In this document: positions 42,172 to 53,495 of the stretch, one piece after another
Position numbering within the stretch: position 1 is the stretch's first letter
Layout of the letters: every line of letters begins with the position of its first letter
Origin: Citrobacter sp. FP75
GTDB taxonomy: Bacteria; Pseudomonadota; Gammaproteobacteria; Enterobacterales; Enterobacteriaceae
Direction: 5' to 3'
Assembly: GCF_018342065.1 (NCBI RefSeq)
Contig: NZ_JAFDOE010000001.1
Coordinates: forward strand, 1-64,000
Length of the DNA stretch: 64,000 bases
Made by a program: the position numbers and the translations under genes
Notes under the pieces: generated by a model
What the model was told of the DNA's origin: nothing
What the model saw: the letters and a program-made list of their open reading frames with translations, nothing else
Databases searched by the model: none

Positions 42172-43272
42172 ATGAATGATGAAAATTTCTATCAAAAACA
42201 GGTTGTCCCGAATGAAGCGTTTTTATCCCTTCATCAGAATGACCACCAGCGCTCCGGACTGCGATTTGCCCGACGGATCAGGCTGCCGCGCGCGGTGGGA
42301 CTGGGAGGGATGTTTTTCCCCATTGCATCGGTCTTAGTGTCACAGCCGATTACCGGTGGTTGGTGGCTTTTGTTGGTGGGATGGGCCTTTGTCTGGCCGC
42401 ATCTGGCATGGCAGCTGGCGGGCAAAGCCGACGACCCGATGCATAGCGAATTCACCAACCTAAAAGCTGATGCGATCCTGGCGGGAATGTGGATAGGGCT
42501 GATGGGAGCGAATCTGTTGCCGTCAACGGCGATGCTGATGATTATCTGTATTAACCTGATGGGCGCGGGGGGAATACGGTTGTTCCTCGCGGGTCTGGTG
42601 TTGACGGTCGTTTCATGTCTGGTCACTCTGCAGCTGACGGACATTCCCATAGCGCTTAGCAGTACGCAGGTGAGCGTGCTGCTGTCTCTGCCGGTTCTGG
42701 TGCTGTATCCGCTGCTGTTTGCTTGGGTGAGCTACCAGACGGTCATCAAGCTGGCAGAGCACAAGCGTCGGTTGAAGGTGATGAGTACGCGGGATGGAAT
42801 GACCGGTGTATATAACCGACGCCATTGGGAGCTTTTACTGCGTAATGAGTTTGATAATTGCCGTCGTTATCAACGTGACGCGACGTTACTGATTATCGAT
42901 ATCGACCACTTCAAGAGTATCAACGACACCTGGGGTCATGATGTTGGTGATGAAGCCATTGTGGCGCTGACGCGTCAGCTGCAAATGACGTTGCGCGGCA
43001 GCGACGTGATAGGGCGTTTTGGTGGCGATGAGTTTGCCGTGATTATGTGCGGCACTCCCGCGGCCAGTGCCATCGCCGCAATGTCTCGTGTCCACGAACG
43101 ACTCAGCCTGTTGCGACTGTCCTGTGCTCCGCAGGTTGCTCTGCGCATCAGCGTAGGCGTCGCGCCCTTGACCTCAGAAACGGAACATTATCGAGAATGG
43201 TTAAAATCAGCGGATATGGCCCTTTACAAAGCAAAGAATTCCGGACGTAACCGCACCGAAGCGGCGGCCTGA
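42172..43272 (+). CDS. dgcC: diguanylate cyclase DgcC (AdrA/YaiC)
   Basis: A 366-aa membrane-bound enzyme making cyclic di-GMP. The N-terminal MASE2-type sensor (about residues 30-190) has four to six hydrophobic segments. The catalytic GGDEF domain is complete, with GGDEF at residues 284-288 and an RGSD inhibitory site at 275-278, five residues before it, so product feedback is expected. In E. coli it is switched on by CsgD and triggers cellulose synthesis. Slightly shorter than E. coli DgcC (371 aa). Confidence 0.93.
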   Translation: MNDENFYQKQVVPNEAFLSLHQNDHQRSGLRFARRIRLPRAVGLGGMFFPIASVLVSQPITGGWWLLLVGWAFVWPHLAWQLAGKADDPMHSEFTNLKADAILAGMWIGLMGANLLPSTAMLMIICINLMGAGGIRLFLAGLVLTVVSCLVTLQLTDIPIALSSTQVSVLLSLPVLVLYPLLFAWVSYQTVIKLAEHKRRLKVMSTRDGMTGVYNRRHWELLLRNEFDNCRRYQRDATLLIIDIDHFKSINDTWGHDVGDEAIVALTRQLQMTLRGSDVIGRFGGDEFAVIMCGTPAASAIAAMSRVHERLSLLRLSCAPQVALRISVGVAPLTSETEHYREWLKSADMALYKAKNSGRNRTEAAA

Positions 43273-43287
43273 CGTCCGGTTGCCTAC

Positions 43288-44097
43288 TCAGGATTTGCTG
43301 AGTTTTTCAGATTGTTCCATGCATTTAACCATTGCTTCAATGACTGAAGAACGGAAACCGCGCGCTTCCAGGACGCGCACCGCCTCAATGGTGGTTCCGC
43401 CAGGCGAGCACACCATATCTTTCAGCTCTCCGGGATGTTTCCCCGTTTCGAGTACCATTTTTGCTGACCCCATTACCGCCTGCGCGGCGAATTTATACGC
43501 CTGCGCGCGGGGCATTCCGCCCTGAACGGCCGCATCGGCCATGGCTTCGATAAACATAAACACGTACGCCGGTGCGGATCCGCTGACGCCGACGACCGGG
43601 TGAATCATCGATTCTGCAATCACTTCGGCTTCGCCAAAGCAGCGGAAGATATTTAATACGTCAGCCGTATCTTCCGGCGTCACCAGCGCGTTTGGCGTTA
43701 CGGAGGTCATGCCAGCATTGACCAGGGATGGCGTATTAGGCATCGCGCGGATAATTTTACGGTCATGACCCAGCGCGCGGGCAAGCTGATCGAGCGTGAC
43801 GCCTGCGGCAATAGAGACGACCAGAGAATCTTTGTTCAGGCTGGAGGTAATTTCACTTAGCACCTTAACCATAATGCCCGGCTTCACGGCGCCAAAGACA
43901 ATGTCTGCAATTTGCGCGACTTCTTGCGCCGATTGTGCCGCATTAATGCCGTACTGGTCGTGCAGCGCGGCGACTTTATCAGGAGAGGGGGTATAGACCC
44001 AAATTTGTCCGGGGAGAACCTGGCCGCTGGCGATCATACCGCCAAGAATGGCTTTGCCCATATTGCCGCAGCCGATAAAACCAATTTTCTTGTCCAT
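43288..44097 (-). CDS. proC: pyrroline-5-carboxylate reductase
   Basis: A 269-aa NAD(P)H-dependent enzyme for the last step of proline synthesis. The dinucleotide motif GFIGCGNMGKAILGG is at residues 6-20, and the C-terminal helical domain has the signature region MVCSPGGTTIEAV. Length equals E. coli ProC. It is convergent with dgcC and followed upstream by an ERIC repeat. Confidence 0.96.
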   Translation of the reverse strand: MDKKIGFIGCGNMGKAILGGMIASGQVLPGQIWVYTPSPDKVAALHDQYGINAAQSAQEVAQIADIVFGAVKPGIMVKVLSEITSSLNKDSLVVSIAAGVTLDQLARALGHDRKIIRAMPNTPSLVNAGMTSVTPNALVTPEDTADVLNIFRCFGEAEVIAESMIHPVVGVSGSAPAYVFMFIEAMADAAVQGGMPRAQAYKFAAQAVMGSAKMVLETGKHPGELKDMVCSPGGTTIEAVRVLEARGFRSSVIEAMVKCMEQSEKLSKS

Positions 44098-44130
44098 TTG
44101 TCACTCCCTATGGATGATATTCATTGTTTT

Positions 44131-44254
44131 ATACCCGTCATACTTCAAGTTGCATGTGCGTTGGCTGCGTTCGCTCACCCGAATCACTTACCAGAGTAAG
44201 CTCATCGGGACTCACTCTCTTGCCGCCTGCCTGCAACTCGAATTATTTAGGGTA
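44131..44254. repeat. ERIC (enterobacterial repetitive intergenic consensus) element
   Basis: About 124 bp between divergent proC and yaiI. It begins ATACCCGTCATACTTCAAGT and ends with the inverse of this (CAACTCGAATTATTTAGGGT). Inside it has the typical GTAAGCTC and CACTCTCTTGCCG parts. Long imperfect palindrome; non-coding and non-autonomous. Confidence 0.88.
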
Positions 44255-44369
44255 AATCTGGGAAAGCTAAGCTTAGCGCGGAATGAATGTGTTCAGAAGG
44301 AGAAACAGCACTTTGCTGGAAAGTAAAAGCACGAGACAATGTGCGATTGCACGGGAGCCAGGAGGTGTT

Positions 44370-44822
44370 ATGACAATATGGGTGGATGCGGATGCGTGTC
44401 CGAATGTGATTAAAGATATTTTGTACCGCGCCTCTGAGCGTATGCAGATGCCGCTGATTTTGGTCGCCAATCAGAGTTTGCGTGTGCCACCTTCGCGTTT
44501 TATCCGTACATTACGTGTTCCTGCCGGGTTTGATGTCGCCGATAACGAGATTGTGCGCCAGTGTAGCGCCGGTGATTTGGTGATCACTGCTGATATCCCG
44601 CTGGCGGCTGAAGTCATCGAGAAAGGCGCTGCGGCGCTTAACCCACGTGGCGAACGCTATACCGAAGCGACGATACGGGAGCGTCTCACGATGCGTGATT
44701 TTATGGATACGCTACGCGCCAGCGGCATCCAGACTGGGGGGCCAGACAGTCTTTCACCGCGTGACCGACAGCATTTTGCCGCTGAACTGGATAAGTGGTG
44801 GCTGGAAGTTCAGCGTAGATAA
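44370..44822 (+). CDS. yaiI: YaiI, UPF0178 (PIN-like) family protein
   Basis: A 150-aa cytoplasmic protein of the YaiI/YqxD (DUF188) family, distantly related to PIN-domain nucleases. The signature [16 protein letters not shown] lies at the N-terminus, with a second conserved acidic patch in [12 protein letters not shown]. No function is known. The ATG at 44370 has AGGAGG and gives almost the E. coli length (152); the 29 preceding codons lie in the ERIC-proximal spacer and are not conserved. Confidence 0.88.
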   Translation: MTIWVDADACPNVIKDILYRASERMQMPLILVANQSLRVPPSRFIRTLRVPAGFDVADNEIVRQCSAGDLVITADIPLAAEVIEKGAAALNPRGERYTEATIRERLTMRDFMDTLRASGIQTGGPDSLSPRDRQHFAAELDKWWLEVQRR

Positions 44823-44829
44823 TAACGAC

Positions 44830-44952
44830 TGTAATTTATTTTTTACACTTTAATCGTTGTGAAATCTTGTTATAGTAGGGTTTAATGGACTTTTTAGTCT
44901 TAAGTGGAACTTATTCTTTACGTTTTGGCGATGTACTAGTTTGATGATATGA
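44830..44952 (+). promoter_or_regulatory. aroL control region: TyrR boxes and TrpR operator
   Basis: TGTAAT-TTATTT-TTTACA (44830-44847) is a strong TyrR box against TGTAAA-N6-TTTACA. TGGAAC-TTATTC-TTTACG (44905-44922) is a weaker one. GTACTAGTTTGATGATATGA (44933-44952) is the aroL-type TrpR operator, one base from E. coli. TATAGT (44870-44875) is a good -10 between them. The gene is therefore repressed by Tyr (TyrR) and Trp (TrpR). Confidence 0.8.
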
Positions 44953-45010
44953 TTATAACTTTAATAGCATCAGATCCCGCTCGTGGGCGGCTCTCTGGGG
45001 AATTTCTGCG

Positions 45011-45556
45011 ATGACGCAACCTCTTTTTCTTGTTGGCCCCCGGGGGTGTGGTAAGACGACAACCGGTATGGCGCTGGCGAAGGCTATCGACTTTCAGTTT
45101 GTTGATACCGATCGCTGGTTGCAATCACATGTGCAAATGACTGTCGCCGAAATCGTTGAAAGAGAGGGATGGGAAGGATTTCGCGCCCAGGAAACGACCG
45201 CTCTGCAGAGCGTGACCGCTCCCTCGACGGTTATTGCGACCGGCGGCGGAATTATTCTTACCGAATATAATCGTCACTATATGCGAAGTAACGGCATGGT
45301 GATTTATTTAAGCGCACCGGTATCGGTTCTGGTGAATCGCCTGGAGGCTGCACCTGAAGAGGGATTGCGCCCGACCTTAACCGGCAAACCGTTGACCGAA
45401 GAAGTGCAGGAAGTGCTCGAGCAGCGCGATGTGCTGTATCGCGCAGCGGCGCACTATATTGTTGATGCAACAAATGAGCCTTCCCAGGTGGTAGCGGACA
45501 TTCTTGGGATAATGTCGCAAGCGCCGTCACGGTTACAGGGCGGGGTCTATACTTAA
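45011..45556 (+). CDS. aroL: shikimate kinase II
   Basis: A 181-aa P-loop kinase that phosphorylates shikimate with ATP. Walker [10 protein letters not shown] is at residues 9-17, Asp in VDTDRWLQ binds Mg, the shikimate Arg lies in GFRAQE and the GGGI motif in [10 protein letters not shown]. coli AroL has 174 aa; this one carries about seven extra C-terminal residues (the LQGGVYT end). It is regulated by the TyrR/TrpR sites upstream and followed 26 bp later by yaiA. Confidence 0.95.
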   Translation: MTQPLFLVGPRGCGKTTTGMALAKAIDFQFVDTDRWLQSHVQMTVAEIVEREGWEGFRAQETTALQSVTAPSTVIATGGGIILTEYNRHYMRSNGMVIYLSAPVSVLVNRLEAAPEEGLRPTLTGKPLTEEVQEVLEQRDVLYRAAAHYIVDATNEPSQVVADILGIMSQAPSRLQGGVYT

Positions 45557-45582
45557 CGCTCATCCCCTCAAAAGGAAGCGCT

Positions 45583-45774
45583 ATGCCGACAAACCCCCCT
45601 TATCCACGAAAAGCGACGATTGTTACTGTTGAAAAAGGTACTCCAGGCCAGACAGTAACCTGGTATCAACTCCGTGCTGACCACCCTAAACCTAATTCGT
45701 TGATTAGCGAACATCCGTCCGCACAGGAAGCGATGGATGCAAAAAAACGCTATGAGGATCCGCAGAAAACCTGA
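45583..45774 (+). CDS. yaiA: YaiA family small protein
   Basis: A 63-aa basic protein resembling E. coli YaiA (63 aa), with no membrane segment or recognised domain. It lies 26 bp behind aroL with GGAAGCG before the ATG and is in the aroL-yaiA-aroM operon, so it is expected to respond to aromatic amino acids. The function is unknown. Confidence 0.85.
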   Translation: MPTNPPYPRKATIVTVEKGTPGQTVTWYQLRADHPKPNSLISEHPSAQEAMDAKKRYEDPQKT

Positions 45775-45997
45775 GGTTAGACGCTGTCTGTATGTATCTG
45801 TATCACATTTTTCGCACGTTGCCGGATAGTGCGAAAAATGAAAATTAAACGATAACAATAAAGTACTGGAGCGATTGGGAATCTTTACACAATGCATCGC
45901 TTATCTGCTGCTACGCTTTTGAGCATTTATAACGCAGGTCAGCGCTCGGTATTTGTCCGGGATTTTACCGCAAAGTAAGAAGACGGTGGAGCAACAC

Positions 45998-46675
45998 ATG
46001 AGTACGTCGTTGGCTATCCTCACGATTGGCGTTGTGCCGATGTGTGAGGTATTACCGCTCCTGACGGAATATATTGATGAGCAACACATTACCCACCATA
46101 GTCTGCTGGGGCAGATGCGGCGGGAAGAGGTGATGGCCGAGTACGCGGTCTCGCCGGGTGATGAGTTGTTATTAACGCTGCTCAGTGACCGGCAGCTCGC
46201 TCATGTCTCACGCCAGAAAGTGGAACGCTCACTGCAAAGCATCGTTGAAGTGCTGGACAACCAGGGGGTTGACGTTATTTTACTGATGAGTACCGCCTCC
46301 ATTACCCGCCTGACGGCCCGCAATAGCATCCTGCTGGAACCCTTACGGATTATTCCCCCCTTAGTGGCATCAATTGTGGAAGGGCACCAGGTCGGGGTGA
46401 TTGTCCCCGTTGAGGAGTTGCTGGAAGCCCAGACGCAAAAATGGCAGGTATTACAAACACCTCCGGTCTATGCCGTGGCAAATCCGATTGACGGTTCTGA
46501 ACAACAGTTGATTAATGCCGGGAAAGATCTCCTTGAGCAAGGTGCTGATGTGATCATGCTGGACTGTCTGGGTTTTAACCAACGTCATCGTGATGTATTG
46601 CAAAAATCGCTGGATGTTCCGGTGCTGCTGTCTAACGTCCTGATCGCCCGACTGGCTTCAGAGTTGCTCGCGTAA
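45998..46675 (+). CDS. aroM: AroM protein
   Basis: A 225-aa cytoplasmic protein of the AroM family, distantly like Asp/Glu racemases (HyuE-type alpha/beta fold). Conserved [13 protein letters not shown] and the LLSTAS-like [12 protein letters not shown] stand out. The ATG at 45998 gives the E. coli length. It follows yaiA with a 223-bp gap that includes an imperfect palindrome, and is the last gene of the aroL operon in E. coli. No function is known. Confidence 0.9.
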   Translation: MSTSLAILTIGVVPMCEVLPLLTEYIDEQHITHHSLLGQMRREEVMAEYAVSPGDELLLTLLSDRQLAHVSRQKVERSLQSIVEVLDNQGVDVILLMSTASITRLTARNSILLEPLRIIPPLVASIVEGHQVGVIVPVEELLEAQTQKWQVLQTPPVYAVANPIDGSEQQLINAGKDLLEQGADVIMLDCLGFNQRHRDVLQKSLDVPVLLSNVLIARLASELLA

Positions 46676-46728
46676 TTTTGCGTGACAGGTGGAACGTCAG
46701 GCCCCTATATTGGTCGTTAACTTAATAA

Positions 46729-47031
<303 letters not shown>

Positions 47032-47043
47032 GCGTAAAAATAA

Positions 47044-47070
47044 CGAATGGCGACATTGAGCCGCCATTCG
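47044..47070. terminator. hairpin between convergent ppnP and rdgC
   Basis: CGAATGGCG (47044-47052) pairs perfectly with CGCCATTCG (47062-47070). It lies between the 3' ends of ppnP and rdgC and can serve both strands. There is no long T-run on either side. Confidence 0.65.
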
Positions 47071-47081
47071 GTAAACACGGC

Positions 47082-47993
47082 TTAACGTTGCGCTTCGCCG
47101 CCTAATCCTTCCACCAGACTTTTAATCAACGCGGCCAGTTCACCGGTCATCAGGATGAAATCGGCATCAAAACGCTGACCATAGTCTTCTCTGTCGATAT
47201 CTTCGTTCTGGTCGCGCAGTTCATCGCTGAACTTCAGACGCTTGATTGAGCCGTCGTCGCACATCAGAAACTGAATGCGTTGCTGCCAGTCGAGAGCCAG
47301 TTTGGTGACGACTTTTCCGGCCTCAATGTGAACGGCAATTTCATCGCTCACCAGGTCCTGTTTCTTCGCCCGGATCACGCCGCCGTCTTCCAGCATGGCT
47401 TTCAGCTCGGCTTCATCCAGCAACTGGAATCCCTGAGCAACGGTACCGGAACGGACCCATTCGGTGAGCGTAAGCTCAATCGGGTTTTCCAGCGCCAGCG
47501 GGACCACCGGCAGTGAGCCGAGGCTTTTACGCAGCAGTGCCAGCGTGTCTTCTGCTTTCTTGGCACTCGCGCAGTCGACCATAATCAGGTCATTAACGGT
47601 GTCGATCCACATCATTGTCTGGCTAAAGCGGCTAAAGGCGCGCGGCAGCAATGAGTGCAATACTTCATCTTTTAGCGAGTCTTTCTCAGTCTTCTTGAGT
47701 TTGCGACCCTGCTCGGCTTCCAGTTTGAATATTTTGGCTTCCAGCGCCTGTTTGATAACCGGCGACGGCAGAATTTTCTCTTCTTTGCGGGCGCAGATAA
47801 TAATTTGGCCATTGTTGGAATGCGTCAATGCATCGCTGTGCGATCCCATCGGCGGAACCCAGCCCATTTTTGCCATATCCTGGCTACCACAAGGGGTAAA
47901 CGTCATTGAGGCTAGCTGTTTTTCCATCTCTTCGGCACGCAAAGATACATCGCGGCTAAGACGGTAAACCATTAAATTTTTGAACCACAGCAT
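47082..47993 (-). CDS. rdgC: recombination-associated protein RdgC
   Basis: A 303-aa DNA-binding protein that forms a ring-shaped dimer on double-stranded DNA and limits RecA action. The ATG at 47993 ([15 protein letters not shown]) gives the E. coli length; a longer open frame goes into the intergenic region. It is divergent from mak. Confidence 0.95.
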   Translation of the reverse strand: MLWFKNLMVYRLSRDVSLRAEEMEKQLASMTFTPCGSQDMAKMGWVPPMGSHSDALTHSNNGQIIICARKEEKILPSPVIKQALEAKIFKLEAEQGRKLKKTEKDSLKDEVLHSLLPRAFSRFSQTMMWIDTVNDLIMVDCASAKKAEDTLALLRKSLGSLPVVPLALENPIELTLTEWVRSGTVAQGFQLLDEAELKAMLEDGGVIRAKKQDLVSDEIAVHIEAGKVVTKLALDWQQRIQFLMCDDGSIKRLKFSDELRDQNEDIDREDYGQRFDADFILMTGELAALIKSLVEGLGGEAQR

Positions 47994-48118
47994 GATAATT
48001 TCCACGGCCTTGTCGTTAAATCCAGCGGGCATAATAGCGAATTGTCGGCGGGCTTGCATTGCCTAACACCATGCTCGCCTCTACTCTGTTGATATTCCCA
48101 AAAAATGAGGAACAGTGT

Positions 48119-49027
48119 GTGCGTATAGGAATCGATTTAGGTGGCACGAAAACAGAGGTTATCGCGCTTGGCGATGCGGGGGAGCAGCTTTTTCGCCATC
48201 GCCTGCCCACGCCGCGTGATGATTATCGGCAAACCATAGAAACCATTGCTGTGCTGGTGGAGATGGCGGAACAAGCAACCGGGCAGAGTGCAACGGTCGG
48301 TATGGGGATCCCCGGATCGATTTCGCCTTACACCGGCGTGGTGAAGAATGCCAACTCGACCTGGCTCAACGGTCAGCCTTTTGACAAAGACTTAAGTGCG
48401 CGTCTGAACCGTGAGGTTCGTCTGGCTAACGATGCTAACTGCCTGGCGGTCTCTGAAGCGGTAGACGGCGCTGCGGCGGGCGCACAAACGGTGTTTGCGG
48501 TGATTATCGGCACCGGCTGCGGATCCGGTGTGGCGTTCAACGGTCGGGCACATGCGGGCGGCAACGGTACAGCGGGCGAGTGGGGACATAACCCGCTGCC
48601 GTGGATGGATGAAGATGAGCTGCGCTACCGGCAGGAAGTGCCTTGCTATTGCGGCAAGCAGGGCTGCATTGAAACCTTCATCTCCGGGACGGGATTCGCC
48701 ACGGATTATCATCGCCTGAGCGGTAACCCGCTGAAGGGCAGTGAAATTATTCGTCTGGTGAGCGAAGGCGATGCGCTGGCGGAGCAGGCGTTACGCCGCT
48801 ATGAGTTACGTCTGGCGAAATCGTTAGCCCATGTGGTGAACATTCTTGACCCGGACGTCATCGTGCTGGGCGGCGGGATGAGCAATGTCGACCGGTTGTA
48901 TCAAAACGTTCCGACGTTGATTAAGCAGTTCGTCTTCGGCGGCGAGTGTGAAACGCCTTTACGCAAGGCGTTGCACGGTGACTCGAGCGGGGTTCGCGGT
49001 GCGGCCTGGCTGTGGCCGCAGGGGTAA
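48119..49027 (+). CDS. mak: fructokinase Mak (ROK family)
   Basis: A 302-aa sugar kinase (manno(fructo)kinase). The ATP-binding [11 protein letters not shown] is at the N-terminus, the catalytic Asp in [11 protein letters not shown], and the ROK zinc motif [10 protein letters not shown] is present. It starts with GTG at 48119, behind GAGGA, giving the E. coli length. The 20 in-frame codons before it overlap the rdgC upstream region. It meets araJ tail to tail. Confidence 0.94.
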   Translation: MRIGIDLGGTKTEVIALGDAGEQLFRHRLPTPRDDYRQTIETIAVLVEMAEQATGQSATVGMGIPGSISPYTGVVKNANSTWLNGQPFDKDLSARLNREVRLANDANCLAVSEAVDGAAAGAQTVFAVIIGTGCGSGVAFNGRAHAGGNGTAGEWGHNPLPWMDEDELRYRQEVPCYCGKQGCIETFISGTGFATDYHRLSGNPLKGSEIIRLVSEGDALAEQALRRYELRLAKSLAHVVNILDPDVIVLGGGMSNVDRLYQNVPTLIKQFVFGGECETPLRKALHGDSSGVRGAAWLWPQG

Positions 49028-49033
49028 TCGTTT

Positions 49034-50203
49034 CTAGGTCGCGGGTGCAACTTGTTGCACGCCGCGCTTCAGGCGACCATACAGCAGCAGCGACGACATC
49101 GCGGAAAACGACAGCAGGGCCGCCGGGATGGTCACGTAATTGTAGGCAAAGCCCAGCGTCAGCATCATGCCGCCGCAGTAAGCGCCGACCGCGCTACCGA
49201 GGTTAAAGGCCATCTGCCCCCCGGCAGCGCCCAGCAGTTCACCGCCTTTCGCATTTTGCAGCAGCAAAATTTGTAGCGGGGCCGACAGCGCAAACAGGCC
49301 CGCGCAGCAAATAAAGGCGAAGGTCAGCGACGCGGCTTTCATATCGCCGACGAAAAACAGCATGACCAGGGCCAGCACTATCACAAAGTCGGTCACCACC
49401 GCGATGCGCAGCGGCGTATAGCGACCCGAGATCCGCCCGCTCAGCAGGTTGCCCAACACCATCCCCAGGCCAGCCAGCATCATTATAAAGGTCATCAGCG
49501 CTTCGGAAAAACCGGAGATATACATCATGTACGGCTTCACATAGCTGAACCAGGCGAACACACCGGCATTGCCAAACATAGTGGCGGAAAAAATGAGCCA
49601 CGGTGCCGGGCTTTTCAGAAAGTGAAATTGCTCGCGCAGTTTGCCTTTTGCTTCATCGCTGATGTTGGGTACCCAGAAGGCAATCGACACAATGACCGCG
49701 ATATTAAACACGGCAATCAGCAGGAAGGTATAACGCCAGCTAAATGCCTGGCTTATCCAGGTGCCGACGGGAATACCAATCAGGTTGGCGACGGTCATCC
49801 CACTGACCATTCCCGCGACGGCGGCGGTCACTTTTCCTGGGCGCACGAGTTTAGTCAGGATAATCGCCCCGACGCCAAAAAATGCCCCGTGCGGAAAACC
49901 GGAAACCAGCCTGCCGACCGCCAGCATAAAATAGGATGAGGAGAGGGTGAAGATGGCGTTGCCAATCACACACAACGTGACCAGAAACAGCAGAATATGT
50001 TTCAGCGAAAAACGGCTGGAAAAGATCGCAATAATCGGTGCGCCCAGCACCACACCAAAGGCATAAAACGAAATCATATGGCCTGCCGCGGGTATTGTAA
50101 TACCCACATCTCGTGCCAGTTCGGTTAATACGCCCATGATGCCAAACTCGGCCATGCCCAGCCCAAACGTCCCGAGGGCTAAAGAGAAAATGACTTTTTT
50201 CAT
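49034..50203 (-). CDS. araJ: AraJ MFS transporter
   Basis: A 389-aa major facilitator with 12 membrane segments in the sugar efflux/DHA1 family. It matches E. coli AraJ (394 aa) through most of its length (KKVIFSLALGTFGLGMAEFG, then the motif SGFPHGAFFGVGA). In E. coli it is induced by arabinose through AraC but is not needed for arabinose use; its substrate is unknown. The ATG at 50203 has GGCAGGTGG upstream. An upstream extension of 33 codons is doubtful. Confidence 0.93.
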   Translation of the reverse strand: MKKVIFSLALGTFGLGMAEFGIMGVLTELARDVGITIPAAGHMISFYAFGVVLGAPIIAIFSSRFSLKHILLFLVTLCVIGNAIFTLSSSYFMLAVGRLVSGFPHGAFFGVGAIILTKLVRPGKVTAAVAGMVSGMTVANLIGIPVGTWISQAFSWRYTFLLIAVFNIAVIVSIAFWVPNISDEAKGKLREQFHFLKSPAPWLIFSATMFGNAGVFAWFSYVKPYMMYISGFSEALMTFIMMLAGLGMVLGNLLSGRISGRYTPLRIAVVTDFVIVLALVMLFFVGDMKAASLTFAFICCAGLFALSAPLQILLLQNAKGGELLGAAGGQMAFNLGSAVGAYCGGMMLTLGFAYNYVTIPAALLSFSAMSSLLLYGRLKRGVQQVAPAT

Positions 50204-50363
50204 ACCACCTGCCAACAAGAAAGACGCCGGTTGAGCGTCGTAGCGGCGAACGGTCGCCGCCAATGAGGGAATAGCTTGCGGATAAGCGAAGTGGAATGCC
50301 ATTTCATATCCGTCTTTGTGTATTCACTATCGTGCTATATAGGGCGCCGAATGGCGCTAACGC

Positions 50364-53300
50364 TTACTCCACCGCAAACATCCTGTCGAGCTTGCTATAA
50401 CCCAGTCCGTTGATCTTTTTCACTTTGATCTGCACCGGAATGCGTTCTTTCATTGCCTCAACGTGGCTGATAACCCCGATGGTTTTGCCAGTCGCGTTCA
50501 GAGCATCCAGGGCGTCCAGCGCAGTATCCAGCGTTTCGCTGTCCAGCGTGCCAAAACCCTCGTCGAGGAACAGGGAGTCAATGCGCGTTTTGTGACTGAC
50601 CAGATCGGACAGCGCCAGCGCCAGCGCAAGGCTTACGAGGAAGCTTTCGCCGCCGGACAGCGTGCGGGTATCGCGAACGGCGTCGGCCTGCCAGGTATCA
50701 ACCACCTCCAGTTCCAGTGCTTCGCTGGCTTTCCGCTGCAGCAGATAGCGACCGTGCAGGCGAGTCAGTTGATTGTTGGCCAGCCAGACCAGGTTATCCA
50801 GCGTTAATCCTTGAGCAAATTTGCGGAATTTATCGCCTTCTTTCGAGCCAATCAGCGCATTCAGATAGCCCCAGTCTTCAACCAGACGAGCTGCCTCTTT
50901 AATTTCCTGCATTAATGCCTGCTGGCGCTGACGGTTATCGCTGTCCTGCTTAAGCTGTTGGCGGATCTCCCCCTGTTGGGTTGTGTTCTCACGAAGTTGT
51001 TGCGCCAGTTGTTGCAGCTGTGTTTGCAGGGTTTGTATGTCGACATCCAGCTTTTCCGGGCGCAGCGCCTGATGCGCCTGCAGTTGTTGGTTGGCTTGTC
51101 CGGACAGCGCCGTCGCCTGCTGCGTCTGATTTTCCAGCGTTTGTTTTAACTGCTCAAGGCGTCGGACGGTATCGTCATCCAGCAACGCGGCAAGGAATGC
51201 GTCTTGATCGGCAAAGCAACTTGCCGCCAGGGCAGTGGCAAAGTGGGCCTGCGTTTGTTGCAAGCGTTCGCTTTCCAGCATTTCCTGCTGCTGTTGTGCG
51301 GCAAGTTGGCTTTGTAGCGACACGCAGTCGTCGTGAATGTCGCGCCAGTTTTCAGGGATAACCGTTTCGGCATCTGTGGTGTCCGTTGCCGGAAGCGTGT
51401 CGAGCAGCGGCTTCAGGGCATTAATACGCTCCTGAATCACGCCATGCTGCGTCTGTTTCTCCTGCCACTGCGCGAATTCTGTTTCGCGGGAGCTTAGCCA
51501 GGCGGCCTCTGTGCCCTCTTCAGGTGCGCTGAGTGACAGCGCGGCCAGGGCGCTTTCCAGACTCTGACGTATTGTCGCCAGCTGTTGTTGATACTGGCGT
51601 TCCTGCTCTTCCTGATCGTTTAGCTGGTTTTGCAGCGTCAGACGCTGGCTGAGCTGATAAAGCTGGCGCTCGTAGTGCTCTTGTTCGTCCATCCAGGCGG
51701 AAATATCCTCTTGAATATTCAGCGTAATATTCAGGGCGGTGCAAACGTCCAGCCACTCTTTAGTGAGTGCTTGCTCTTCCTGAGACAGCGTCTGTGCGTC
51801 TTCTGTCTCGCGTTGGATCTGCTGTGTCAGGGCATTGACTTGCCCGAGAACCAGCAGGCCTTCTTCTTTAAGTGCTGCGACCTCTTTGGCTAACTGGTCG
51901 CGACGGCGTTGGTTTGCACTCAGTTCCAGCGCCTGATATTCCGTGACTGCAGGATGTGCAGGAGATCCGCACAACGGGCAGGGGAGTCCGGGCTGCAGAA
52001 GTGCACGCTCTGCCTCCAGGCTTTTGATTTTTTCTTCCTGCTTGCAGAGCGTTTCAACGTCCAGATAGTGCTGATTTTTCTCTTTATATTGCTGTCGGCG
52101 TAGTGTTAGCGTTTCATTGAGCGTTGCCTGTTCTGCCTGTGCTTTTTGCACGCTTTCACTGTTCTGACGCAGGCGTTTTTGCAGCGGCTGGTAACGGGCA
52201 TGAAGTGAGGTCAGACGCTGACGGAAAACCCGTGATTGCGCTTGCTGTTCCATCGCTACCGTGACGTCATCTGCGCTTAGTGTCAGGGGATTTTCTGGCA
52301 GGCCAGCCAGCTTCAGGCGTAACTCAAATATACGGGCAGCGAGCGCCGTAAGCTGATTTTTATCGCGATTGAGCTGAGAAAAATGTGCGCGCCAGCCGGC
52401 AATCTCCTGGCCCCACAAACGGAACCGATCATGCTCCGCCAGCCATTGCGCCAGTGCGGTAAGTTCGGTCTGAAGTTGCTCATGGCTGCGCAGTGCGCCG
52501 TTACGGATACGCGAACGTAGCGAGGTTCTGGCGTGTAAGCGAGTATTTACTTCAATAATTCGCTGCGTTGTTTGCGCCAGGCGCGCAGTCTGCTCCTGCT
52601 GGCGGTCCCACAGTGGACGTAGCTGGGCGGCGGGCTGAGAAATCTGGAGTTTCGCCAGTTCAGGTGCCGCATCTGCAAGCGCCTGTTGAGCCTGCTGCTC
52701 TAAGAGCGCGGCACGCTGCTGTTCACGAACAAGTTCATCGTTGCGCGTAAGCCACTGAAAATCTTTCTGCTGACGTTGTTGCAGCGCCAGCAGGCTTTTT
52801 TCTTCGTCAGTAAGCGCCTGCAAACGTTGCTGCAACTGTTGCTGCTGCTCTTCGGTCAGCAGTACGACGCCCGCAGCCTGCGCTTCGCACAGTTCAAGGG
52901 TATTGCGTGCTGCTTTGTGTTTTTCAAATACCATCGCCGAAATCTGTCCGTAGATCTCGGTGCCGGTCAGCTCTTCCAGCAGCTCGGCGCGTTCTTTCGG
53001 CTTGGCGTTCAGAAAAGCGGCAAATTGCCCCTGTGACAGCAGCATTGAGCGGGTAAAGCGTCCGTAATCCAGTCCGGTGAGCGCGGCGGTCATCTCCAGC
53101 TTGTCTTTGACTTTATCGGCGAGAATTTTTCCGTCGGCGCAGCGGGCAAGCTCTACGCGCGGGACCTGCAGGTTACCCTCAGGCTGATTTCGCGCCCGGT
53201 TCTGGCTCCAGAATGCACGGTAGGCTTCGCCTTTTACTTCGAATTCCACTTCTGCCAGACACTCCGCGGTATCACGGGTCATCAGGTCATTTTGCGACTG

Positions 53301-53495
53301 TGATACGGTATTCAGGCGCGGCGTTTCGTGGTAAAGCGCAAGGCAAATCGCATCCAGTAGAGTGGTTTTTCCGGCGCCCGTAGGCCCGGTGATAGCGAAC
53401 AGTCCGTTGCTGGCAAAAGGCTCTGCCGCGAAGTCGACTTTCCATTCCCCCTTCAGGGAGTTGAGGTTTTTCAGGCGCAGGCTGAGAATTTTCAT
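50364..53495 (-). CDS. sbcC: nuclease SbcCD subunit C (ATPase)
   Basis: A 1043-aa SMC-like ATPase, partner of SbcD in the Mre11-Rad50-type complex that cuts hairpins and protein-blocked DNA ends. Walker [13 protein letters not shown] is near residue 38, two long coiled coils flank the zinc-hook CPLC (Cys506 and Cys509), and the C-terminal signature [18 protein letters not shown] and Walker [11 protein letters not shown] complete the ATPase head. E. coli SbcC has 1048 aa. Its start overlaps the sbcD stop by 4 bp. Confidence 0.97.
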   Translation of the reverse strand: MKILSLRLKNLNSLKGEWKVDFAAEPFASNGLFAITGPTGAGKTTLLDAICLALYHETPRLNTVSQSQNDLMTRDTAECLAEVEFEVKGEAYRAFWSQNRARNQPEGNLQVPRVELARCADGKILADKVKDKLEMTAALTGLDYGRFTRSMLLSQGQFAAFLNAKPKERAELLEELTGTEIYGQISAMVFEKHKAARNTLELCEAQAAGVVLLTEEQQQQLQQRLQALTDEEKSLLALQQRQQKDFQWLTRNDELVREQQRAALLEQQAQQALADAAPELAKLQISQPAAQLRPLWDRQQEQTARLAQTTQRIIEVNTRLHARTSLRSRIRNGALRSHEQLQTELTALAQWLAEHDRFRLWGQEIAGWRAHFSQLNRDKNQLTALAARIFELRLKLAGLPENPLTLSADDVTVAMEQQAQSRVFRQRLTSLHARYQPLQKRLRQNSESVQKAQAEQATLNETLTLRRQQYKEKNQHYLDVETLCKQEEKIKSLEAERALLQPGLPCPLCGSPAHPAVTEYQALELSANQRRRDQLAKEVAALKEEGLLVLGQVNALTQQIQRETEDAQTLSQEEQALTKEWLDVCTALNITLNIQEDISAWMDEQEHYERQLYQLSQRLTLQNQLNDQEEQERQYQQQLATIRQSLESALAALSLSAPEEGTEAAWLSSRETEFAQWQEKQTQHGVIQERINALKPLLDTLPATDTTDAETVIPENWRDIHDDCVSLQSQLAAQQQQEMLESERLQQTQAHFATALAASCFADQDAFLAALLDDDTVRRLEQLKQTLENQTQQATALSGQANQQLQAHQALRPEKLDVDIQTLQTQLQQLAQQLRENTTQQGEIRQQLKQDSDNRQRQQALMQEIKEAARLVEDWGYLNALIGSKEGDKFRKFAQGLTLDNLVWLANNQLTRLHGRYLLQRKASEALELEVVDTWQADAVRDTRTLSGGESFLVSLALALALSDLVSHKTRIDSLFLDEGFGTLDSETLDTALDALDALNATGKTIGVISHVEAMKERIPVQIKVKKINGLGYSKLDRMFAVE

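Noticed and set aside
45568-45897. 109-codon open frame on the minus strand across yaiA
   Set aside because: It is antisense to yaiA, a known conserved small gene, and has no ribosome site.
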